Assembly: GCF_024166365.1 (NCBI RefSeq)
Contig: NC_064821.1
Span: forward strand, 50,433,093-50,497,092
Source: Elephas maximus indicus
Taxonomy: Eukaryota > Chordata > Mammalia > Proboscidea > Elephantidae
Direction of reading: 5' to 3'
DNA: 64,000 nt
The notes below the pieces were generated by a model. The model did not search any database and had not been told where the DNA came from. It worked only from the letters and a program-made list of their open reading frames with translations. Shown here piece after piece: positions 36,370 to 47,700 of the stretch; position 1 is the stretch's first letter; each line of letters opens with the position of its first letter. The translations under genes and the position numbers were made by a program.

Positions 36370-36690
36370 GAGCACCGAATTCGGCTTTTGAGGAGAGAGC
36401 CGCTGGCGAGATTTCAGGGAGGGAAAAACCCCTCCCCAAAACGGCGTGAGCGCTGCCTAATAAAGGCACTGCTGGACGGAGGGAAAACAGCCCTTTGGAA
36501 AAAAAAAAGTCTTTCATTAGAAAAATAATGCATTTCATCCAAATAAGGTAAAAATATTTGGAATGGGGCAGAAGTAAGCAGCAGGCAGCGCCTGTCAGGC
36601 CCTTTCTGGAAGGGAGAAGATTATTAAACTCAATTACGATGTATTTTTGTAAAGTGTCTTTAGAAAGAAATCGCCGGAGCACTCGGGAGG
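36370..36690. promoter_or_regulatory. Candidate conserved non-coding element between the genes
   Basis: An island with sharply lower GC and no repeat character. It includes CATTAGAAAAATAATGCATT and CCAAATAAGGTAAAAATATT, the latter containing a CArG-like and MEF2-like core. CASZ1 acts in heart and vessel, which makes such motifs plausible. Inference only. Confidence 0.3.
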
Positions 36691-39600
36691 CCACGGGGCG
36701 CGATCCTGGCCTTCCCCTGACTGAGCCTCTGCCCACACGGCCTCGCAGCCTCTCCTGGCCATAACCTTCATCCCTTTGGGCTGGCAGTTCGCTTGGCTGG
36801 GAAGGAGTGTCCTCACTTGGCCAGCCCAGCACTGTCTCCGGGGAGCCCAGGGGACCAGGCCAGATGGCCAGGGCCCACCCCGAGGTTCTGTGAGGACCGA
36901 CGCGACCTGGGTGCTCCCTCCGGCAGCCACAATCCTTCCTCCACCCCCCCACCCCCAGCTAGCTCTTCAGGAGTCTGAGAAGCTCGGGGTCCCCAGAGCT
37001 GGTGCAGCCGGCCTTTGGTTCGTGCAGCCCGTGTCCCGGGACCCCTCTGGGAAAAGGTAGCATTCTGGGTCGCAGGGGTGGTCTGAGTTTGTACCAAAAA
37101 AAATAAATAAAAATGTATTATTGTAGAAGTACATGTCAGATGTTTTAAAAGTCCAGTCAATACAGGAGGGAATAAAGAGTGAAGATCCCCCTTCCACCTC
37201 TCGCGGACAGTCTCACATGTGTGCTTATGTAGCTGCAAACAGTCTCTTTCTGTTTTTTAATAAAACCAGACGCTCCCCTTCACCATGCTCCTTGACTTGC
37301 CTCCCTCACTGAGCAGTGAATCGTGTTTGTCCCTTGGGGACCCTCACACCCAGGTGGAAGTGGAGGAGTTCTCTAGAAGGCCCCTGTCCCGGCCACTCCA
37401 CCAAAGGCACACAGAGGTGCTGGTCGCCCGCCTGGGCTCAGACCCCTCCTTCTGCTCTAGGTGGCTGTTCCTCGCCAGCTAGCCGGATGGCACCCAGAGC
37501 CACAAGGGGGACAGGAGATGGGGCAGGAGACGTCACTGACAGGCGGGGCAGCCTCATCCCTGGAGTTTACTCAATCCTTAGTGTTTCTTCATGTTTGTTT
37601 GTTTCTGCCAAGGCCTCCAGAGAAGGGGAGGGTCGGAGGCTTCAGACGGCAGGCAGCAAAGGTGGCCAGCATGACCTGCAGGCGAGGGGCTCGCTGGGGT
37701 AGACCCAGGCCTTGGCCACTGCGCTTCCTGCCTCTCGACTGCTGAGGTGTTTCTACCCAGAGATCAGGCATGAGTGGCCTGGCTGAGGGGAGCGGTTTGG
37801 CTGCCACCCTCCAGGACGCCACGTTGACATGTACCTACCACCTTCTCCCCTGGAGCCAGCACGTGCTGACACGCAGGCACTCACTCGCCCTTACACTTGC
37901 ACATGGGGAACCTGGCTCATTCGAGTGCCAAGTGGCCGGGCTTCCGAGGTCGCTTTGCCTCTGTTCAAGCCTGGCCCAGCTCCACAGTTTTCGGTGCCCA
38001 CTCCCAGCCTCTCTTTAATGCAAAACGAGTTTGAGATGAAATCCAGCGCTGTCAGGTGACTTTCACTTGGATCGTTAATAAACCTAAATAGTTTACTTTG
38101 ATCGAACACTTTAAAGTTCATGTTCCTTTAGAAGAGTAGATGAGGTTCTTTCTAATTTCATAAGGATAATGCCTGAAGTCTTTCCTTGCCCCATGGCTGG
38201 TCTTGGAAGGGCCATGGCTCTAAAAGCTCAGGTGGTTCTAAAAGCGCAGGTGCCAGCTCTCCCCACCCCACCCATCAGCCCTGGAGACTTGTTTCCAGGA
38301 CATTGCAGTTCCAGGGCTGCCAAGTAGTTGCAGGGTGTGGCCTCTGGGGCTCCGGGAGGCTGGGGCGGGCAGGGCCTACCCAGGCTCTCAGATGGGGATG
38401 AGGCCTTGACTTTCTTTGACCTTCCGTGGTCACCTTGTCATCTCAAGTGGTGTGGAGCTTGCAGGTGGCAGAGCAGCTGGGACTTGCTGCTCCAGCCGCC
38501 ATCTGCCCCCTTCGCTGACTGTGGGCTCTGGGAGCTCCAGAGCTGTGGCAGCCCCTCACAGGGAGGGTGGCAAAGGCCCTGTTCATGCCCCGTGAGGCCT
38601 CAGCATTCCAGCATATTTGAGGGGCCTGCTACCATTCCTGCTTCCTGGAGGCCTGACTGGGGGCTGGAGGCTTGGGGCAGCTGTACTCCTTCCCCCCATG
38701 GCCAGCCTGTGCTCTGGCCCTGGGCCAAGGCTACCCAGGAGGCCAGGGTCTTTGCCCCGTGGCCTAAGTGTGCTGCCCAGAGAAGGGTCCTCCCTGTTGC
38801 TGTGGGTCCAGGAGGCCTGGGGGTAAGGCCACTTCGGAACCCCAAGCCTGGCTCCCACGGATGACTCAAGCTGCTGGCAGCAGCCCAGCCAGGCCAGGTC
38901 TGTGGGAGGTGGGCAGCTGCTGAGCTCAGCCATGAGCCTGTACAGCTGGTTCTGGCTCTTTCCAGGAGGTTACCAAACTCCTGAGTTTGCCCCAGTTTGG
39001 GTGTAGGACCATCACACCGCACAGCTAATTAAACCCCAGAATGAAAACATGTTTTACTGCCCTCCTTCCAAGCCCAGCAAGCCACAGGGGAGGGTTGTGT
39101 GGCCTGGGCTGTCACCAGCTCCCGTTCTGACTCCTGGTGGGGGGCTTGGTCTCAGGATGGGCAGAGCCCCTGATGGGACAGGTGGGCACTCCTCTCTGCC
39201 TTGGTCTCGGGCAGTGCCTGGGACCTGGCCATTGGGCTGGCCTATGTGTCACCTTGATATCCCCATGAGGCTCTTCTGAGGGGCCACTTCAGTCCCTGCG
39301 CCCGTCCCTGGGCCCAGCTCATGGCCCTCAGGATTAGTCCCTGGGCCCTTGCCTGGCTTTATCTCAAGTCTAGCCTGGAAGCTGGCCCTGCCCCTGTCAA
39401 CAGCATATGGTCTGCAGAGGTTGACCAAGCCCAGAAAACCTGGGGGCAGGTGGAGAGGGGGTGGTAGTTCAGGGCCTGGCCAAGGTCCGCTAACTGCCTC
39501 GAGCCCTGTCCTGCTTCCCCTGGGCCAGGAGTTGCTGAGAGGCAGCTGCGGTCAGCTCTGAGAGCTGCTAGAGTGGCTGAGCGGCTGCCCCCTGCCTCTG

Positions 39601-39754
39601 CCACCCCCAGAGCTGCCCTGCTCCCTTGCCTGGAGGGAGCCCTGTGGTCTGCACCACCTACCCACCCGTCTGCTGCTGAGGTGGGGACTTGGCTCCCTGC
39701 CTCCCTGCCTCCCTGGGCCCCGAGGGAGAGCTGCTTGGCCCACCAAAGCCTGTG

Positions 39755-39940
39755 AAGCTCCAATAATGGTTTTAATTTGTTGAACTTGTGTTTTATCCCA
39801 TAAATTAGTCACTGTTTTATTTAACAGAATCGAGATACCCACAAATAGGCGAGTTCCAACTTGAACACTTTAATAAGATAGAAAAAAGTATATATTTTCG
39901 TGTCTGTTACAAACATATTTATGTAAATAGCTTATGGGCT
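39755..39940. promoter_or_regulatory. AT-rich island downstream of CASZ1
   Basis: A compact AT-rich block in GC-rich DNA (ATAATGGTTTTAATTTGTTG; AAACATATTTATGTAAATAG). TTTATT at about 39815 gives AATAAA on the minus strand, so it could be either a distal CASZ1 poly(A) site or a conserved element. Confidence 0.3.
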
Positions 39941-41004
39941 GTGTTCCAGGAGGAAGGAGAGGGGAAGGGCCCTGGGTGCTGCGCTGGGCTAGAAATGAGG
40001 CTTTTGTGGTGGAAGTGACATTGAACTTGGCTGGGAGTGGCCAATGGCTATAGGGAGGGCAGCCTCCTGCGGTCCTGCGCTCACAGGCTTCATGGCTGGC
40101 GGTGGCCAAGTGTGTGGTGGGCCACCAGAGGGGGAGGCAAGGGCTGCGGCAACATCACCTCTCCAGCTCCTTCCTCATCAGGACAGTGGGCATGTACACC
40201 CTTGGGTGCAGGGCTGTGCCAACTCTAAGATGCTGTTTCCCCAAAGTGGGACTGCTGGGGGCGCTCCTGCCACCTGGGGGGTCTGACAGGGCAGGGCTGG
40301 CAAAAGAACTCAGAGGATGTGGCCCAACGAGAGACTGGCCGGTATGAGGAGAATATCCGGGTGGGCAGTGAGGCCTGCCCTCTGGCCCAGGCGAACAGAG
40401 CCTCCAGGGCTCCTGGGCTGGTGCTCCCTGCTTCCGAGGGACCCCAACACGGTGCTACAAGGGGCCGCAACTCAGGCTCCAGCAGCTACAGACCCAGGAG
40501 TCAGCCCCTCTGGCTCTGCCACCTCGTGTTCCAGGCAGGAGCCGAGCCAGCATCTGGACTGGATCCAGGTGTGCGCCTGTTCCCAGCCCGGGCAGGTCCC
40601 TGCAGGAAGGAGGAGGGAGCCAAGGGAGGAGGCAGAGGGGTGACCCTGCCAGCGCCTGCCTAGTACCTTCAGCTGGAGAGGAGGGGGCTGGCCAGGTTGA
40701 GGGTCTTGGGAGGCCGTGGGCCCTCTCTGCCCAAGGCCCAAGGCCTCACTGCTACGGAGCTTGGCACAAGGGCAGCTTCTGAGCCTCACATAGAAGCTTC
40801 CAGCAGGACGGTGTGTATGTGTAGATGAGAACACTTGTCCCAAAGTCTGCGAGAACCTGGTCTGGCACCCATAGGCAAAACTGGTCTGTCCCTCTGCCCC
40901 TGCCGGGGGCTGAAGGTGACTGACCCCTGGCCCCTTGTCATGGCCAGCTGCTTGGGGTGATTTGGAAAAATAAAAGATAACTTGATAGATTTTTTTTTCC
41001 AGTT

Positions 41005-41010
41005 TTTATT
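41005..41010 (-). terminator. CASZ1: CASZ1 distal poly(A) signal AATAAA
   Basis: Minus strand reads CTCAATAAAAACTGG. Cleavage is expected near 40980-40990. It faces the PEX14 signal 6.4 kb away. Confidence 0.65.
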
Positions 41011-41224
41011 GAGTGAAAATGTCAAACCTTGCATCAGTCATGCAAAAAAAAAAAAAAAAATCAAATAAATAAAACACATATATTAAATTTCTAATAGCAC
41101 TAAATTCAAGTGGAAAAATATTCAGTTCTTAATAACGCAGGTGCCGAGGAGACCAGATTCAAGTAATCAGAGCACACGCTGTTCAGTTCAGTTTTCACGT
41201 ACTGCATTTTTTGTCTCAAAACTT

Positions 41225-41330
41225 CTCTATATATCTCTATATATCTATATATGTATATACATATAGATATATACACACATATGTGCATACATATTATTTG
41301 ATATTTATATATATACACATACATAGTTAT
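41225..41330. repeat. AT-rich palindromic simple repeat in the CASZ1 3' UTR
   Basis: TATATATCTATATATGTATA followed by TACATATAGATATATACACA forms a long near-palindrome able to fold into a hairpin, then further TATATA/CATACA units. Confidence 0.8.
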
Positions 41331-42641
41331 AAAACATTAAAAAGAGCATTGGTGGATCAAGCATCGTTTTCCCCACAGAAAGGAAATAAAACAAAAATTA
41401 CACATTAAAATTCAAAATGAGCTAGCAATGGCTTATAGTCCTAGTGTGCAATATGAAGTTACAAAAGGCTAGACTTCCCACTGTCGGAATCTTCTTTTTT
41501 TCATTTGATTTTGCTACATTGAAAAAATTTTTTTGTTTTGTTTTGTTTTTTCCTTTACAAAACTCCTCCCACAGATAGGATTCTGGGGAAGGGCTCCAAG
41601 TCTGGGCGAAAGCTCACCAGCAGCACGTGGTACCCACGGACTCAGGAGGCTCTGCGGTGGGGCGGGGGGGCTGGTTTGGAAAATCATTTCTTTTCCCATT
41701 GCATCAGGTACGCTCCGTGGGACCACTCCTCCCTCCCTGCTCCCTCTCCAGTTCAGATGGGCCTGCCTTTCTGGCTGTGGGCAGCCAAGAGGACCAAAAA
41801 AAAAAAAAAAAAAAGGAAGAAAAAGTAAACCACTGCCCCTAGTTAGGTTAGGCTACCCCTTGGAGACCTTTGGGGAAGGGGTCCCCACCTACCAGGGCTG
41901 GACCTGTTCTATCCTTGTGGCTGAAGTCTCAGGACCAACCTGAGACCAGGTGGTGGCCCTGGAGCAGGAGGCCTGGTCCTGTACACCAGGTGTGTGCCTG
42001 GTGGGTGGGGCCCTGCTCTGGGCTTGGATGACTTCCTCTCCAAGGAGAGGGGATGAAAAAGGGAACCCAATCAGGGAGGGTTGCACTACTCAGGAAGCAT
42101 CCCAGACAAAATATTAAAACAAACTGGAAAAAAAAAAAAAAAAAAAAAAGCCCTATAAAGCCACACGCATAACCGATAGAGAGAAACTCAAATGTTAAAT
42201 TAACTACGAACTTGTATTAACAGTAATAGTCCTTTTTCCTTGTCTCTACAAAATTCAAGTTAAAAGTTGGAATCACGCAGCTCCATCAGTGCTAGTGTGA
42301 AGACAGCCTCAAACTGTTAAGGCCTCTAAAATAAACGCTAAACCAAGTCCCATGTGAAAGATTGCACAGTTCTCCAACCGCAGGGCTGGTCCGGAGGCAG
42401 GCCCGGCTCTCGCCACCCGCCCTTTTTTTTTTTTTCTTTTTTGTTCTGTGTAGAATAGCCTTTACAGGAAAAATACTGTACAACTTTCTTATGTGTTTTT
42501 CCATCTTGAATATCAAAGCCAAAGACAGTCGCATCCTTCCTATATTCACCATTTCAGTGGTGGAGACCCCCTGCTCTACTCCCAGCCCCCGCTGGTCACT
42601 CCTTCCTCATTTCACTGGGTGGAAGCCGCAGTGTGGTGGTG

Positions 42642-42662
42642 GTGTGTGTGTGTGTGTGTGTG
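42642..42662. repeat. (TG)n microsatellite in the CASZ1 3' UTR
   Basis: About ten TG units after GTGGTGGTGG; (CA)n in the CASZ1 RNA. Confidence 0.9.
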
Positions 42663-43570
42663 GTGGGTGGGGGTGCTGAGCGTCGAGAAGCTGACAAGCG
42701 GTGCAGCCCAGCCAGGGAGCAGACACCAGAGCCGGCTCTGCTAATTCCATGAGATTTCCTCGACGGTCCCCTGTAGTGTCACCCGTGCTGACCGCCTTCC
42801 ACCCGCCCTCCCTCAGGCCGGGAGGGAGGGCCTTAGCTGCATTAACGGGAGGACCTGCCAGATGCCACAGGTGCGGCCCGCCCCTGGTGGTTGGGGCGGG
42901 GGTCCCAGTGACCCCCAGCCCTCGCCCCTGTCCTGAGCAATGAGGAATCCCACCGGCGTGGTAGTGAGGGGTGGAGTCCGGCCGCGGGGAGGGGCGCTTG
43001 GAGCAGCGACGGGGTGTCTGAGCCTGCCTCTGCCCTCGGGGACCCCTGCCCCTCACTCCCACCCGGACAAGAGCACCTTCTATTTCCCTGAAGAAGATCC
43101 CCAAACTTCAGCTAGAAAAGGGTCGTTCGGCAGCCTCGGTCAGTCCTTCCAGCCGTGGGGCCGTGCGTTCCGGGCGCGGCGAGCGCGGGGCGGCCCCGGG
43201 AGCACCAGAGGGGGCCCCCCCTCGGTCCTGAGACCGACCCGGGGTCCCGAAGCACCGGCGGGGCCGACCAGGTCGGGTGGGGGCGGAGCCCGATCCCCAA
43301 GCGCCCCCGGAAGCATCCAGCTCTGGACAGAGGGAGGCTTTCCATATAAATAACATTTCTTACAAAATTAATAATAATAATATAATAAAGAGGCAAGATG
43401 CCAGAGCGGGCCTGGAAGAGTGGGCGCGCCCAGCCCGCGGCGCTTGCTCCTTCTTGGACGCGCGCGTGGGGCGCGGACCTCGGCGACTCCGCCGGACCCG
43501 CAGCGTGTGGGCCGGGGGCGCGGGGCAGGGGCGCAGGGCCGGACCGCTGGGGCGCCGCGTGGGCTCGGGC

Positions 43571-44712
43571 CTACGGCGAGGCGGCGGCGGCGGCGGGCGC
43601 GGGCCCGGGGGCCGCGGGGCCCAGCGCCGCCAGATCGGGGGTCCGCGACCCCGCCGCCTCGGCCGCCGCCGCCTCGGGCAGCGACTCCTCCGAGTCGGTG
43701 CGCAGGTCCTCGTCGTCGTCCTCGTCGTCCTCGTCATCTTCCTCCTCGTCCTCGTCGTCGTCATCCTCGTCCTCCTCCTCGTCGTCGTCTTCCTCCTCGT
43801 TCAGCTCCATCTCCTCCTCCTCGTCTTCCTGCGAGGACTCCCCAGCGGCGGCGGCGGCGGCGGCAGAGGCGGGCGCAGAAGGGCCCTCGCGGGGGCCTGG
43901 CGGCGCGGCGGGCGGCCCGGGGTGGCCGGGGTCGCCCGCGTCACTCAGGCCCAAGCCCAGGCTGGCGGCGGCCGTCTGTAGGAAGAGCAGGGAGCCGCCG
44001 GGCTCGGCGCCCAGCGTGAGCGAGCCGTCCAGGCTGAGGGCGGCGGGCGCGGGGCCCTCGGCGCCGGGCTCGCCGCGCTCCTGCTTCTCGTGTTTGCGCT
44101 TGTGCGAGTCCATCTGCGACATGCCGACGACCGTGTGGCGGCAGCCCGGGTAGGTGCAGTGGAAGTGGGAGCACTTGAGCTTGTACTTGCAGTCGGGCAC
44201 GGCGCAGTCCGCGCTAGAGCTGAACTGACAGAAGCCTGCCGCGCTGATCACGTCCTGCTTGCCGTGGTGCTTGCGGTGCGCGGTGACCTTGGTGCTGTCG
44301 GTGCAGCGGAAGCGGCAGCGCAGGCAGTGGAAGTGCGTGCTGGTGCCCGAGAAGGGGCAGTCGGCGAAGTGGCAGCGCAGCGAGGCCTTGAAGCGCTTGA
44401 AGTCGTCCAGCACCAGGTTGTCCACGCGGTCGTGGTGCTGCGCGTGCTTGTACATGTGCGTGCGGCCGCAAAACCTGTAGCCGCAGTTCTCGCGCGTGCA
44501 GTGGTAGTGGGTGACCTTGAGCGAGAACTGGCAGGCTGCGTCCTTGCAGTCCTCGTAGAGGTCGAAGCGCCGGAAGCCCTCCAGCATCATGCCCTCGTCC
44601 AGCATCTTGCGGGAGGAGGCCGTTTTGCGCCGCTTGCCGAAAGGCGACATGTCCTCAATGATCCAGAAGCGCTTTTTGGCCCCTGAGGCTGTGGGCATGG
44701 AGATGGTGTTCC
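43571..44712 (-). CDS. CASZ1: CASZ1 last coding exon: fingers 9-11, acidic and alanine-rich tail
   Basis: An 1142-base coding part after CCTTCCCCAG, ending TAG. A basic segment ([18 protein letters not shown]) is a likely nuclear localisation signal. Fingers follow: [17 protein letters not shown]..., [17 protein letters not shown]..., [17 protein letters not shown].... Finger 10 differs in having C-x2-C (HCLRC) where all others have C-x4-C. The tail has Gly/Pro/Ala-rich sequence, an alanine run, about 40 nearly continuous Asp/Glu residues (43708-43830) and a second alanine run just before the stop. DNA here is very GC-rich. Plus-strand open frames over it (43277-43981, 43398-44153, 44090-44686) are antisense shadows. 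Confidence 0.97.
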
Positions 44713-47700
44713 CTGGGGAAGGGGCGGGGCGGTCAGTGCCGAAGGGGTACCCCCTTGGGCACCATTCCCAGGGTCACACCCACGGGCCCTGATCCTGGCA
44801 CAGGCAGCGGGCATTTGTGCCTGACCCCTTGGCTTCTCTCCCACCCATTGCCCTCAGAGCCAGGGAGCCCCCCAGGCTTCCCCTTTCATCATCACTGTCT
44901 GCGGGATGGACGGCAGACGTCCACCTAGAGTGGCAGCACAGCCAGCTCGGGGGATGTGGTGGCTGCTTCCTGGCCCGTTTGGGCGGGAAGTGAAGACCAT
45001 CCTGGTGCTAATTGCAGCTGAAGGGGGAATCTGGGGCAGAGCATAATTACCCAGGTTGGACAGAGGCCAGAACACCATCACCCGCCTGCCTCTAATGAGG
45101 GACAGGCCGGCTCCTTCTCCACTGGCTAACCAGTCTCCCCGGCTGCCAGCCTGTCTGAGCAGCGGGACCAGCCTACTCAAAGCAGGGATGCCAAGTGCCC
45201 TGGGGCTGCTTGGGGCTGCAACTCCCTGCCCTGAGGTTCCAGAAGGTTCTTTCAGGTCTTGGGGTTTCTGCCGCTCGTGAGCTAGGAGAGGGCCCTCTGT
45301 TGAGGGGCTAGTCCTCAGGGAGCTAGGAGCCAAGAAATCAGGTCCCTGCCTCCTCTACTCAGAGCCACTGACCTGGCCCAGGGGCTTACCAGAGGGACAG
45401 GTGCTCAGCTGTGCTCTCCCTCCTGGCCCCAAGTACTTCCCAAGGCTCGGGATACCCCATTGCCAAGGCTGCCCTGTAGACTGTAGGGTTCTGCTTTTTT
45501 CACCCCTTTTCTGGAGGGCACCCATGGCTCCTGCAGCTGTAGGGTGAGGGGAAGGCCAGCCCCCTGCTGGCTCCCTGCCCCATCCCCTAGAAATACCAAA
45601 TGGAACCCTCAGGCCTGGCCCTACCCAAGAGGGTGGTAGGCTCCCCTGGGCTTCTCCCAGACAGCTCACCTGCAACCTACTTGGCTCTCCCTGAGCCAGC
45701 CACCACCCTGTGCACAAATTGTCCAGTCACCCACCCTCGGAAGGTGAAGAGAAACAAAGGGTTGTGATGGGTAGTGACCCCCAGGTAGGGGACAAGGGGG
45801 GTGTCTCACACGTGGAAATCTGGAGTGTCTGCTGCAGGCCCACAGTCAGGGGGCTCTGTTTGCTTGTATTGATGACAGAGCCTTCAAGGGGCTGAATTCC
45901 AAGATGGCAGGGTCCTCTGTCCTGCTTACTACTGTACCCACCCTGCCCTGGGGCCTGGCATAAAGCCGGGGCACAGTAAGAATGTGAGGAAAGACTGGCG
46001 AGGACTGCACTCAAGGGGCAAGGCAGGGCATACCCCACCCCTGTGGGTCACCTTGGCCATCGAGCACTGCCTGGGGACAGGGGCTACAGGGATTTCCCCT
46101 TCCTTAGCGGCTCTGGAGGCGTGGGGTGGTGCCAGGAGCCTCCTAATCTGGGCAGGCCCCAGGCCCCAGCAAACCTTCCCGGGAACACGTTCTGTCCCTC
46201 CTTAGTATAGGTTCCAGATGAACTTGCTGAGAATGGGGGGACAGGCTCTCCCAGGGAGCCCAGCAGGAATTGGGGGTACAGCAGGCACAGCCATCTCCAT
46301 AGCTCCAGCTGGCTGCTGATTCAGGACATGTCCCTGGGTAGCTCTGGTGACAACATTCTGGCCTGCCCAGGGCTGAGCAGGTGCCTTGGGACAGAGACCA
46401 GAGGTGTTTAGCTGTGAGGGGCTCGGGGTAGCTTGTCCATGGCCCAGGTCAGCTGTGAGAAAGGGTCAGGTCCTGAATCCCAGCCTCGTGGGTTGGAGGG
46501 GCAACAGACACTGGTGAGTGAGTTACCTGCAGCGTCCTGAACTAGGGGGACGTCACTTTTTACCGGAGTTGGAGTGGCAGTGACAGGCAGGAAGCTGGGT
46601 GGGCTGCTGATGGGCTGGGCCAAGCCCCGGCTGGCTCCGAGAGTGGCACTGAGCAGAGAGTATGAGAGACAGGACGGAGAGAGGAGGTATGGCAGGGGGG
46701 GGAGGGTCGGCCGGAGCAGGGCCGGCTGGAAGGATGGAGGCAGTGGGGGCGGCGGAGCCACGGGGGCAGCCTCGTCACCAGCGGCAGCAGGAGGAGGAAG
46801 AGGAGGAGGAGGAGCCGGGCAGCCTGGAGAGGGTGGAGAAAAGCAGGGGGAAAAAAAAAAAAGAAAACCAAAAAACGAACAAACAAACAAAAAAAGAACC
46901 AAAATGAGAAACCCGATGGCAGAAGCGAGTATGATATGAAGGTATGTGGATGGATGAGGAACAGAGAGGGGGCGGTGAAGAGATGAGGATGTGGGGAGGA
47001 GAGAGCAGACAGGCAGTGCCGGGGGCAAGGTCACCGGAGTGGGACCTCGCTCTGGGGTCCGAGGACCACTGCTGGGAATAACGGGCAGAAGAGCCACAAA
47101 GGGGGTCAGGGTCAGTAGGCCCCCAGCCCACCAGCCCCCCACCTGAGGGGCTGGCTGCCTGTGGTAGTAACTCTCAGAGGAGACAATCTCAGGCTCCCCT
47201 CCCGGAAACTGAAGTGACCCTCTGTGAGGAGAGGCTCTGGGGCACCAGGGAGGAAGGCGGGTCTCAGGGACCCAGTCTCACAGGCCCTCTGGCTCGGCCA
47301 CACACAGGCCTGCTCCCCTCAGGCTGCTGGACCACAGACCTCTGTCCTAGGATGGACTCGAAGTGCACCGGCTCCTAGGCCCCCAGTGCCCTTCCTGCTG
47401 CCCCCTGGCCCACCTGCCTCCTGCCCGCCTACCTGCCGCAGTGCTCTCGTTGCCCACGGGGGTACTGGAGCAGCTCCGGTCCATGGTGGATGACTCGGAG
47501 GACACGGCTCCCGGGCTGCAGCCTGTGTAATCCATGTACTCGTCTGTCTCTGGGTCCATCAGGCTAGGGGTACCCTGAAAGGAAGTGGGGGTCCCTGAGG
47601 AAGCTGGGCTGGGGGCTGTGCCAGTCCCAGGGGCAGGCTGTTGCTTTGGGCGGCATGGTCCACCACCTGGAAGCAAGAGCGGGACGCTGGTGATGCGCCC

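Larger units (their letters stand above)
34611..40984. other. Intergenic space between the convergent 3' ends of PEX14 and CASZ1
   Basis: About 6.4 kb separates the two poly(A) sites. It is mostly GC-rich and has many open frames (for example 35989-36528), none with a start context, splice pattern or protein I recognise. It holds one AfroSINE (35410-35558), an AT-rich stretch with A-runs at 37080-37270 that may be a decayed LINE, and the islands at 36370-36690 and 39755-39940. Confidence 0.55.
40985..43570 (-). other. CASZ1: CASZ1 3' untranslated region (long isoform)
   Basis: About 2.6 kb from the TAG to the poly(A) signal at 41005-41010. It contains several homopolymer runs that become U-runs in the RNA (41043-41060, 41797-41814, 42128-42150), an A-run (42421-42435), a TG repeat (42642-42662) and an AT-rich palindromic tract (41225-41330). 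The first 600 bases are CpG-rich. The exact end is inferred. Confidence 0.7.
42950..44720. promoter_or_regulatory. CASZ1: CpG island over the last CASZ1 exon
   Basis: CpG dinucleotides are dense from about 42950 to 44660, in contrast to their depletion in the neighbouring introns. It spans the coding end and the start of the 3' UTR, not a known promoter. The coding need for Ala, Arg, Gly and Asp explains part of it, but the non-coding 43140-43330 is equally CpG-rich. Confidence 0.7.

Noticed and set aside
35989..36528. 179-codon open frame between PEX14 and CASZ1
   Set aside because: Long frames are expected by chance in this GC-rich DNA; ends in A-runs of a non-coding island.
39813..39818. 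Minus-strand AATAAA as the main CASZ1 end
   Set aside because: The signal at 41005-41010 comes first in the direction of transcription and fits the expected UTR length better; kept only as a possible distal site.
43398..44153. Plus-strand 251-codon frame with a long poly-Ser run (and neighbours at 43277-43981 and 44090-44686)
   Set aside because: These are the antisense of the GC-rich last CASZ1 exon; the poly-Ser is the complement of the Asp/Glu tract.
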